7,401 nucleotides of DNA, taken from Mycoplasmataceae bacterium. Lineage in GTDB: Bacteria; Bacillota_I; Bacilli_A; Mycoplasmatales; Mycoplasmoidaceae. The stretch is from positions 1 to 7,401 of the forward strand of contig JAHHTI010000051.1 in NCBI GenBank assembly GCA_020024735.1, in the 5' to 3' direction. The translations under genes were made by a program, and so were the position numbers. Under the pieces are notes generated by a model. The model searched no databases. It was not told where the DNA came from and saw nothing but the letters and a program-made list of their open reading frames with translations. Below, one piece after another: positions 1 to 6,334 of this stretch. Each line of letters starts with the position of its first letter. The stretch's first letter is position 1.

Positions 1-158
1 GGTGTGATCCAACTTGAGATGATTCTATTCTTCCTAATTCTCCTGATTACTCAGAAAAAAACTTCCTAAAAATAACAACCGAATTCTTTACTCCAAAAAC
101 TCATTTAACTATAGACAATTGAAATAATGGTAATGACTTACCGATTAGAATTAAATAA
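1..158 (+). CDS. Transglutaminase-like domain protein, C-terminal fragment (5' end outside window)
   Basis: The reading frame starting at base 3 runs 51 codons to a TAA and uses two TGA codons as Trp. The peptide begins CDPTWDDSILPNSPDYSEK and ends in NWNNGNDLPIRIK. The DPTWDD motif is typical of bacterial transglutaminase-like (papain-fold) domains, where this Asp is the third member of the Cys-His-Asp triad. The following residues, including a short ITTEFF strand and a closing W, fit the end of that domain. The Cys and His would lie upstream, outside the window. In mollicutes such domains occur in surface or lipoprotein-type proteins, but the signal peptide cannot be seen here. The gene converges with the toxin-like gene on the other strand, with only 18 bp between the stops. 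I recognised it from one motif, so the family call is moderate; the coding call is good. Confidence 0.55.
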
Positions 159-176
159 AGATAATATTTTAATGCC

Positions 177-650
177 TTATGATAGGAGAAATTTTTTAAT
201 TTTTTCTTGATCTTCTCTAAAATCTCAACGACAATTATTAAATTCTTTGTTGTCATCATATTGTTTTTTATCACTAATGTAAATTGTATGGTTAAGATCA
301 AAAAGTAAAGGGATAAAAGTACTTTCATTATCAGATTCTAAAATGGTAAATATTAAACGAGATTTTTTATTTAAACGACATTGATAAAATTTAATATTAT
401 CAGGTTCCATTTCAAAAATTTGCATTAAATCCTCATATAAATTAGGATGTTTTTCCCTGATAATTGAATTCAAAATAACATATCGATAAGAACAATAATT
501 TTTATCAATAATCTCGTGATAATGTAGGAGCTTTTTTGATAAAGCACCAAGACTTTTAGATTCTTTTGCTTCTTGGATAATGGTTTTTAATGAAACATCA
601 GTACCACAAATTAATTCTCGAAAGAAATCATCACATTTCTTTGGACACAT
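177..650 (-). CDS. Putative toxin partner of the Panacea antitoxin, family unrecognised (possible RelE-like fold)
   Basis: Read with table 4 this gives 157 aa from the ATG at 650. One in-frame TGA (Trp142) lies near the end, before the RWDFREDQEK tail. I do not recognise the family. The second half has alternating hydrophobic strands with basic residues (KFYQCRLNKKSRLIFTIL, then FIPLLFDLNHTIYI), which loosely recalls the beta-sheet core of RelE/HigB mRNA interferases, but no catalytic set can be assigned. The first half is mostly helical. The gene lies just downstream of the Panacea-domain gene, the usual place for the toxin in such pairs. The start is uncertain. A TTG at 713, two bases after the Panacea stop, would add 21 residues and allow translational coupling. 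Neither start has a Shine-Dalgarno sequence. Role as toxin is inferred from the neighbour, not from the protein. Confidence 0.6.
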
Positions 651-715
651 ATTATGAATATTTTTATTTAATTTAAAAAAATGGAATTTTAAACATTTTA
701 AATTAATCTTCAAAA

Positions 716-1159
716 TTAAGAAATAAACTGAATGAATAATTCATCTTCATTCATATAATCCTTACAAACTTCATCAGCTTCTCGGTTTCCACGAGCTTTT
801 CTTCATGATTTATTCTTATGACTGATATCAACAAGAACACTAGGTGACATATTAGAATACTTTTCATATCATGCACCATATTTCTTATCAATTTCAGCCA
901 CTTCTGAAGCAGTTAAAAGCATTGCTTCTTTTTCTTCTTCCCCATCAAAAAATCTTCTCATAAAGTGAAAACTTTCGATATTTACAGGTCCATAAATTCA
1001 GGCCTGAAAATTATGATTAGGACTAAAGAATGAATCTTCAGTTTGCTGACTTTTAATTTCTTCCATCCTAAAAAAGAATAACATTTTTTGAATTTTTAGA
1101 GATGAAACAGTACCCTTAGTAAAAAGGTACTTTGCAAGAGTTGTGACATTTCTTTCCAT
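716..1159 (-). CDS. Panacea/SocA-type (DUF4065) antitoxin domain protein
   Basis: 147 aa with table 4, with three TGA Trp codons (54, 97, 119). It carries the hallmarks of the Panacea/SocA family (also DUF4065 or GepA-like). An N-terminal helix SSLKIQKMLFFF (19-30) matches the 'LQKLLYF' signature. FQAWIYGPVN (51-60) matches the 'F.AW.yGPV' signature. LVDISHKNKSWRKARGN (109-125) matches the family's late 'LS..TH....W..AR' block. Panacea domains neutralise many unrelated toxins and are usually encoded next to the toxin. Here the partner follows directly, with a gap of 2 or 65 bp depending on its start. The ATG at 1159 has a weak AGG 8 nt upstream and an extended -10 box about 30 nt upstream, so the cassette probably has its own promoter. 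The length is normal for a stand-alone Panacea protein with no extra DNA-binding domain visible. Confidence 0.85.
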
Positions 1160-1189
1160 TTTCTTAACCTAATTAATTTCTTATGATAT

Positions 1190-1198
1190 ATTTTAGCA
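1190..1198 (-). promoter_or_regulatory. Extended -10 promoter of the Panacea-toxin cassette
   Basis: On the minus strand the sequence reads TGCTAAAAT, an extended -10 element (TGn plus TAAAAT). It is placed so that transcription would start near 1183, about 24 nt before the Panacea ATG. No good -35 hexamer is visible at 16-18 bp, which is acceptable for extended -10 promoters. The tandem repeat at 1209-1250 covers the region where -35 contacts or regulators would sit. Inferred by eye only. Confidence 0.45.
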
Positions 1199-1208
1199 TT
1201 TTTGTTTG

Positions 1209-1250
1209 AAAATTCCACTTGAACATCTTAAAATTCCACTTGAACATCTT
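1209..1250. repeat. Perfect tandem 21-bp repeat (two copies) upstream of the antitoxin gene
   Basis: Two identical copies of AAAATTCCACTTGAACATCTT lie head to tail (1209-1229 and 1230-1250), and three more matching A's follow. The 21-bp period equals two helical turns, so a bound protein would meet both copies on the same face. Each copy holds an imperfect dyad, TTCCACTTGAA. The array starts about 10 bp upstream of the extended -10 box of the Panacea gene and touches the last two bases of the primase-helicase stop codon. It may be an autoregulatory operator of the toxin-antitoxin cassette, or simply a local slippage duplication. Confidence 0.8.
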
Positions 1251-3759
1251 AAACTACAAATTTATTAATTTCCTTAATTAAATATGGATTTTCTAATCTT
1301 AAAATAATATCAGCATTATTAAACATTCAAACAACTTTATTGTTTAACACAATGCACTTCATATCTAATTGAACAATTTCTTTATAAACATAGTCGTTAT
1401 TCTTGAACTTCAAGATTTTTTCAATATCGATATTTGAATACACAATAGAAGCATTAATTATTTCATTTTGTAAAATTGTTTCATAATCTTTGTTAGCATA
1501 AATAATTTTATTGAAATTTTGTTTATTTTCTAAATAATAACCTAGTTGCTTATATGTAGATAATCGATTAGTAAACATTTTGAAATAGTAAGGGATATTT
1601 TTATCAAAATAATCAATGATAGTAAGACATTGTTTGGTTTCGTTAATTCTCATTCTTCCAATATATTGCTTTAATTTTTCTGATCATTTAAATGGAAAAG
1701 TTATTAATAAACAATTGATTTCTGGAATATCAAAACCTTCACCAATATAAGAACCTGTTGCTAGAATAATTTTTGGTCCTTTTAAGGATAATTTTTCCTT
1801 TTCTAGAACATATTCTCTTTTATTCATTCCACCATGCATTTTAATTAAATTAGTATTAGAGCATTTTAATTTTTCATAAATTAAATCTAAATGAGTTGTT
1901 CATTCAAATATCACTAAAATCACATTGTTTTGCTTGTATTGTTCTAAAATATCATTCACAATCAAACTATTTCTAACATCATCTCTAATTAATTCTTGAT
2001 TATAAAAATTTAATTCTAATTTTTCATTTGTAACAATATTAAAATCTGTTTCTTTTACAATTAACTTTTTCTCAATCTCTATTTCATTGTGGATTGCCGG
2101 TACACAATCACCAATTCGAAAATTTAAAATTTTAGTTAACCCATCAGATCTTTTAGGAGTAGCACTTAATCCATACACATATTTTGCTTTAATTGCTTTA
2201 ACAATGGTTTCATAAGTATAAGAAGCTAAATGGTGGCATTCATCTACAATAATAAGTCCTATTGACTTCATTTCCTCTGTAATATTTTTTGAATTAAGGA
2301 AAGATTGAATAGTTCTAATATTAATCTTAGATATTTTAGTTTTATCACTTGAAATATCTTCATTTCTAAGATTAAGAAATTTAGAGATAGTTTTTATTCA
2401 TTGAGTTTTAATTTCATTTTTATTAACCAATATAAGAGTATTAACTTTATAATGAGAAATAAGTTTTGCACCAATTATGGTTTTTCCAAAACCAGTATTT
2501 GCTACTAAAATTCCCGTATCTTTCTTTATTAAATTATTAAAACTAATTAATTGATGAGGATAAAGTTCAATACTATCTTCGATTTCTATTTTAGTAGGTT
2601 TGTTAAAATCACTTTTGATAGTGTAATCAATTTTGTTCTCCTTAAACTTTTTAATTATTGTCTCTTCTAATCCTCGAGGAACAAGTAGTTTGTCTTCTTT
2701 AATAGATACACAATTAATATAAGATGGTGTTAAATAGGTTGAAAGTCTTGCTCTTTCTTTTACATAAAATTCAGGATTAGCAAAAGAACTAATACGACGG
2801 AGATATTTCTTAATACTTTTATCTAATTCATTAATATTAAAAATTAATTCATTACTTCTAATAATATTAATTGTTTGATGTGACTCCAAAGTAAACTTAT
2901 CATCTTCCATTGTTTTCTTATACTTGTCAATAATTTGCTGATTAATCCTTACGTCATTTACTATAAGATTATTCATAAATTCTTTTAACGGTATTCTATT
3001 GAAATTTTCATCCACAAAATAAGAGCCATTATTTTGAAATGAATGAGCAAAGGGTAAAAAGATTAAATTTCCTAAACCATCCTTAGTAATAAAATTTTGA
3101 TTTGGGAACATTCTATCAAATGAAGAAAAAGAAAATGAAGCAAACTCATCCATTAACTCAAATAACAAATACTTTCCCATTGCTCTTAATGTAGTAGCGC
3201 TAACAAAATCATTAAAAAATAATCACAAATGTCCACCATTACCAGATTTAGAAACTTCAATATAAGAATGTAAGGAATTTTTCTTAGCAATATTGTGTAG
3301 TGTAACAATTTCCTCTTTTCATGTTTCTTCATCAAAATCAAAAACTAAAAATTTACTTTTGTTATCTTCATTAATTGCATATGTACCAATTGGTTTATTA
3401 CCATATAAATGTTGATAGATTACTTCTTGAGTTAACTTTTTGTATTGCTTATTTTTACATTTAGAGCAACTAGAACCCATTTTCTTGGCACATAAATGTT
3501 CTTTTCATTCATTTACACAAGCAAAACTATAACCGCACTTATCTTTTGATTGTCAAAAAACAGGATAAACATCAAAACGATTAAAGAATCTATCCATCAT
3601 AAATTTAATTTCATTATCGTAACTAATATTACGAGTGTTGTTTTTAAGTATAACTTCTGGAGGAAAGTATTTGCAATAAATGTTATCTCCGAATTCTTTG
3701 CGATATTCATCAAGAGCTTGCTTAATTGCAATAAAATATTCTTTTGAATTTTTGTCCAT
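1249..3759 (-). CDS. TOTE-type primase (AEP)-SF2 helicase fusion with a degenerate C-terminal PLD-like domain
   Basis: 836 aa in one frame with table 4, using eight TGA Trp codons. Residues 75-101 form a Cys-rich ribbon (C75, C81, C90, C98, C101). An archaeo-eukaryotic primase core follows: metal motif DFD (141-143), SGNGGH (172-177) and FDRMFPNQNF with GNLIFLPF (214-237). This order is that of the AEP domain named after TOTE conflict systems. Residues 325-400 are the linker seen in this family (FANPEFYVKERARLS; LLVPRGLEE). The SF2 helicase has Walker A NTGFGKT (421-427), Walker B DECHH (506-510), SATP (532-535), motif V (665-681) and motif VI QYIGRMR (698-704). The tail (about 745-836) resembles a PLD nuclease that has lost its HKD residues. 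The upstream in-frame stop makes the ATG at 3759 the start; it has no Shine-Dalgarno. A role in defence or mobile-element conflict is inferred from the family. Confidence 0.9.
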
Positions 3760-3763
3760 ACTT

Positions 3764-3784
3764 TTAATAATAAATTATTATTAA
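3764..3784. promoter_or_regulatory. 21-bp AT-only palindrome before the primase-helicase start
   Basis: Positions 3764-3784 form a perfect odd-centred inverted repeat (10-bp arms around 3774) made only of A and T, ending 4 bp before the ATG at 3759. A TATATT-like -10 element (minus strand, 3793-3798) lies just upstream, with no clear -35. Another short dyad, TTAGT-CCT-ACTAA (3802-3814), sits on its far side. The layout would suit operators around a transcription start. In DNA this AT-rich such palindromes also arise by chance, so this is a weak call. Confidence 0.3.
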
Positions 3785-3961
3785 TATTTTTTAATATAAC
3801 TTTAGTCCTACTAACATTTTTTTAATGAAGAAAATTCTTAATAGTTAATTAGCAATCAAATGAATTACAAGGAAAAGTGATGTAATTAAAATGATACTAA
3901 TGAACTAATTTCTAATTGTTTTGCAACTATCATAGATATTGGAAAGATGATTGTTGAGTCT

Positions 3962-3989
3962 AAAAAAGGAGCAACAAACTGCTCCTTTT
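3962..3989 (-). terminator. Rho-independent terminator, minus strand
   Basis: AAAAGGAGC (3964-3972) and GCTCCTTTT (3981-3989) form a 9-bp stem, 10 bp with an extra A-T pair closing the loop. On the minus strand the stem runs into six U residues (complement of the A-run 3962-3967). The plus strand offers only four U's, so minus is the better orientation, though it may work both ways. It would end transcripts from the M28 peptidase gene or from the local TATAAT box, and so insulate the primase-helicase gene from them. Confidence 0.8.
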
Positions 3990-4022
3990 GACGGTTAATA
4001 GAAAAAACTATGCCGCCTTTAT
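3962..4022 (-). ncRNA. Candidate small structured RNA, or the structured 3' end of the peptidase transcript
   Basis: On the minus strand a perfect TATAAT (4029-4034) is followed by about 60 nt and ends at a strong intrinsic terminator. The predicted RNA has a first hairpin: GGCGG (4017-4013) pairs with CCGUC (3994-3990) and AUAG pairs with CUAU around a U6 loop. One G-U pair in this stem exists only in the minus-strand RNA; on the plus strand it would be an A-C mismatch, which favours minus-strand transcription. No -35 hexamer is evident. I know no family for it. It may equally be the 3' untranslated tail of the M28 peptidase mRNA, whose stop lies 84 bp upstream of the proposed start. Confidence 0.35.
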
Positions 4023-4105
4023 GTATTTATTATATAGAATTTTCTTTTAAAAAGAAAGAAAAAGAAACCATAATATTTTTTCTTCAAAATTTCCTATTAA
4101 ATCAA

Positions 4106-5452
4106 TTATTGTAATGAACTAATATATTTAATTAAGGCATCAAAAACAATTTTCATTTGAGATTGGAGTCTTCCTGGTGCTCATTCTTCATATGTAGAAA
4201 ACATATCTCCATCCATATGTCATAAACGTCCTCATGAGTCAAAGTCTTTATCATTTAATAGTACATCATAGTTTTCAGGCACATATACAGTGATTTCTTG
4301 ACCTTCTATATCAGTTATTTTTTGTTCTTCTAAATTAACTTGAGTACCGTCTTTTTTCTTTCAAAATATAGGATTTGTTACTTGAGAATAACCATCATAT
4401 CCATCATGCCCTTTAATATTGAAATTAGTTGCTTCAATATAAGCTATTTCAATTCCATTTTGGTAAAAAGGCGCATGATCTGATCAATCTCCTGTTTCTC
4501 CTTTTTTAAAACCTTCAGCATCAATTTGTGGGTGAATTAATAATTCAGAGGATTGACTATTAATTGTGTCTCTAATTGAATGTGATGTATTTCATCCTGC
4601 TTGAACTTCTTTAGAATCTGGTGAATGTACATATAAATAATCTCCTCCGGCCACAGAATCCAAATTAATCATTCCCTTAATATTACTCTTTGTAGTGTTG
4701 TCTAAATAAGATGTAGCTCAAGCTCATGTACCTTTTACCCCAACTTCTTCTGCACCTGGAAATAATAAATGCAAATTAACATTTAATTTCTTACGATTAG
4801 CTTCATTACTAAAGTATGTAGCTATTGCTAAATTTGTTGCTAATCCTGATGAATTATCATTAGTTCCATCATTTTTAGGGTTAGCAGTGTCATAATGACT
4901 AACCAAATAGAAATCTGGCGCATTATCTTTTGGTGAATTAATATTTAATCCTATAGTTTGTGATTGATTTCATTCTTCTACTGCCTGTGATTGTTTTTCT
5001 TCTTCATCTGGTGTTGGACTTCATATGAAATTCATTTGATAAAAGCCATTAGTTTTCATATCTTTTATTTTTTGGTCATCTGTTAACTTTCTTACTTTAA
5101 CTTTTTTCTTATCATTTGCTAAATATTGATCACCAGTTGCATCTAACGGAATTTCTTGGTTAGCGGGTGTATTAAAATTAGAATAACCTATATTAGATAA
5201 TTGCTTTTTTACTCACTCAGCGGCTACTTTTTCACCTTTACCTTCACTAGTTAATTGAGGTGTATTATAACTTTCTCCAGCTACACGATTAGGAACTTCC
5301 TTGGTTACTTTAGCTAATCATTGATAACTAGTTGTAGGGACTGCTTCAACGCTAGTGTTACTACACGATACAAGAGTAATCGGAGTGACTATTGTCATTG
5401 TTGTAGCAATTCCTAGAGAAATTCATTTTCATGTTCTTCTTACTTGTTTCAT
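4106..5452 (-). CDS. M28-family zinc metallopeptidase, secreted lipoprotein
   Basis: 448 aa with table 4, with 14 TGA Trp codons. The N-terminus has basic residues, a hydrophobic core and the lipobox LVSC with Cys30, so it is a membrane-anchored lipoprotein on the outer face. The metallopeptidase core shows the M28 ligand set in order: H186 and D188 (SHYDT), D199 (NDNSSG, bridging Asp), E235-E236 (PGAEEVG, catalytic base and zinc ligand), D265 (NLDSVAGG) and H326 (WSDHAPF). All six positions of a co-catalytic two-zinc site are present, so it is probably an active aminopeptidase or carboxypeptidase. Residues 31-170 are an N-terminal region with many K/E/N residues and no motif I recognise. In amino-acid-auxotrophic mollicutes such enzymes probably help obtain peptides. 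The start has a strong Shine-Dalgarno (AGAGGT) and a consensus -10 box; a terminator lies about 115 bp beyond the stop. It is likely monocistronic. Confidence 0.92.
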
Positions 5453-5456
5453 ATTT

Positions 5457-5462
5457 ACCTCT
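5457..5462 (-). promoter_or_regulatory. Shine-Dalgarno of the M28 peptidase gene
   Basis: On the minus strand AGAGGT precedes the ATG at 5452 by 4 nt, within an AAAGAGG tract. It fixes the start. It is the only strong ribosome-binding site in the window. Confidence 0.8.
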
Positions 5463-5480
5463 TTTTTTCTTTTCATTTTC

Positions 5481-5486
5481 ATTATA
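5481..5486 (-). promoter_or_regulatory. -10 box of the M28 peptidase promoter
   Basis: A perfect TATAAT on the minus strand lies 28 bp upstream of the start codon, predicting a short leader of about 20 nt that includes the Shine-Dalgarno. The -35 region has only a loose T-rich match. It is divergent from the RNA/DUF3800 promoter about 90 bp away. Confidence 0.6.
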
Positions 5487-5571
5487 ACGTAATTTTATCC
5501 TACAAAATATTAGTCATTGTTAGCCTTGTTCTTACTTTTAAATTGTTGCTTTTAATCATGAAAAAATCAGT

Positions 5572-5577
5572 TATAAT
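5572..5577 (+). promoter_or_regulatory. -10 box upstream of the candidate RNA and DUF3800 gene
   Basis: TATAAT on the plus strand is followed by GGAAG near 5584, a plausible transcription start. TTGCTT at 5546-5551 would be a -35 candidate, but its 20-bp spacing is too long, so the -35 is weak. The start predicted from this box gives a leader of about 112 nt before the DUF3800 ATG, unusually long compared with the peptidase gene. Confidence 0.5.
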
Positions 5578-5583
5578 ATATAT

Positions 5584-5690
5584 GGAAGTAAGTCTATAGC
5601 AAGCAAGAGGTTTATTAAACACTTAAACGTATGCTAAGTACGTTGCCCTATAGCAAACCAGTGGAGCACATTGTGCTCCATTTCTTATTT
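5584..5690 (+). ncRNA. Candidate structured RNA upstream of the DUF3800 gene
   Basis: Between a TATAAT box and the DUF3800 start lies about 107 nt with dense complementarity. The palindromic CTATAG occurs at 5594-5599 and 5648-5653 and can close the whole fold. Each copy begins a 17-nt imperfect direct repeat (5594-5610 and 5648-5664, 14 of 17 identical, starting CTATAGCAA). Inside are a small hairpin GTTT/AAAC (5610-5620) and two competing stems, ACTTA/TAAGT (5621-5625 with 5635-5639) and AACGTA/TACGTT (5626-5631 with 5639-5644). GGTTT (5609-5613) can also pair with AAACC (5655-5659). A terminator-like hairpin closes the element. No small open frame explains it. Families of structured RNAs named DUF3800-I and onward are known next to DUF3800 genes; whether this belongs to one needs a covariance search. 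It may act in cis as a leader or in trans as an RNA partner. Confidence 0.5.
5660..5690 (+). terminator. Terminator-like hairpin between candidate RNA and DUF3800 gene
   Basis: TGGAGCAC (5662-5669) and GTGCTCCA (5673-5680) form a perfect 8-bp stem with a 3-nt loop. One G-U and one A-U pair can extend it. It is followed by TTTCTTATTT, U-rich but interrupted, so termination would be partial. Leaky termination at this place would give a short RNA plus some read-through into the DUF3800 gene, 15 bp downstream. The U-tract lies on the plus-strand side, supporting plus orientation. Confidence 0.55.
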
Positions 5691-5695
5691 AATTT

Positions 5696-6334
5696 ATGAT
5701 TTATACTATTTTTATTGATGAAAGTATGTCTATTAATGGACTAAAAAATGCACCTGATTTCTCTATTTCTCTTTTTATAATTGATGAAACAAACTTAAAA
5801 AGTACAATAAGAAAGTTTAAAAGAGCAATTACCTCTTATTGAGATAAACACAATCTTTGTAAGGTAGAACTAAAAGCTCACTATCTCAAAGAAAATAAAA
5901 GTTTAGATTTCCTTAACAAAACATTATCAGCTTGTCTTGAAAACAATCAATGTGTTTGCTCTCATATTGCTAATACTAATATTGATTTCAAGTGAATCAA
6001 AAATAAATCAGCCACATATAATTTTATGGTTAAATGTGCAATAGAAAGAGCTTTCGATAACGGTTATTTAGAAAAAGGTGCTACTTTAAAAATCCATTCA
6101 GATATACGGAATATTTCCAATGATTATAAAAAATCACTAGAAGAATATCTTATTACTGAATTATGTCTTAATCAATCACTTTTCTGCGAAATCCAACATG
6201 ACTATATTAATTCTAAAATTCATTGAGGAATTCAATTAGCTGATTATCTTTCTTTTACTAATAACAGAAAAATAATTAAATCAAAAAAGCATAAAAATTG
6301 TAAATTAGGAAAAGACTTCCGACTTATTTATTAA
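5696..6334 (+). CDS. DUF3800 domain protein (probable RNase H-fold nuclease)
   Basis: 212 aa with table 4, with TGA Trp at 49, 100 and 177. It shows the DUF3800 pattern: IFIDES at the N-terminus (D8, E9; the usual form is IDESG, here the Gly is Met), VELKA (E58), KIHSDIRN (D136) and the closing GIQLADYLS (Q180, D183). These acidic positions look like the metal-binding set of an RNase H-like fold, suggesting a nuclease, but the biochemical activity of the family is not established to my knowledge. The length is typical. The C-terminal tail is Lys-rich (RKIIKSKKHKNCKLGK), suitable for nucleic-acid contact. There is no Shine-Dalgarno before the ATG; a terminator-like hairpin and structured RNA precede it instead. 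The stop codon overlaps the convergent ATPase gene by 11 bp. It contains the only CGG Arg codon I found in the window's genes (6107-6109). Confidence 0.85.

Larger units (their letters stand above)
3760..4105. other. 346-bp gene-free stretch between primase-helicase and peptidase genes
   Basis: No convincing protein gene lies here. The right half holds, on the minus strand, a TATAAT box, a small hairpin and a strong intrinsic terminator, listed separately. The left half (about 3815-3960) shows nothing I recognise. Two overlapping open frames on opposite strands cross the middle (plus 3890-4114, minus 3886-4026). Neither has a sensible start codon or ribosome-binding site. They could be the remnant of an older or repeated element, or chance. 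Confidence 0.6.

Noticed and set aside
101..328. 75-aa open frame on the minus strand
   Set aside because: It lies across the end of the toxin-like gene and the convergent transglutaminase-like gene in another frame, and its peptide is a Leu/Ile/Lys-rich low-complexity string.
1209..1250. CRISPR-like array
   Set aside because: The two repeats abut with no spacers and there are only two copies; no cas genes are visible.
3550..3747. 65-aa open frame on the plus strand
   Set aside because: It is antisense to the N-terminus of the primase-helicase, which has clear motifs; no ribosome-binding site.
5584..5690. tRNA, T-box or known riboswitch in the DUF3800 leader
   Set aside because: No cloverleaf or CCA-end pattern, no T-box bulge sequence, and no riboswitch core that I recognise. 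It remains an unassigned structured RNA.
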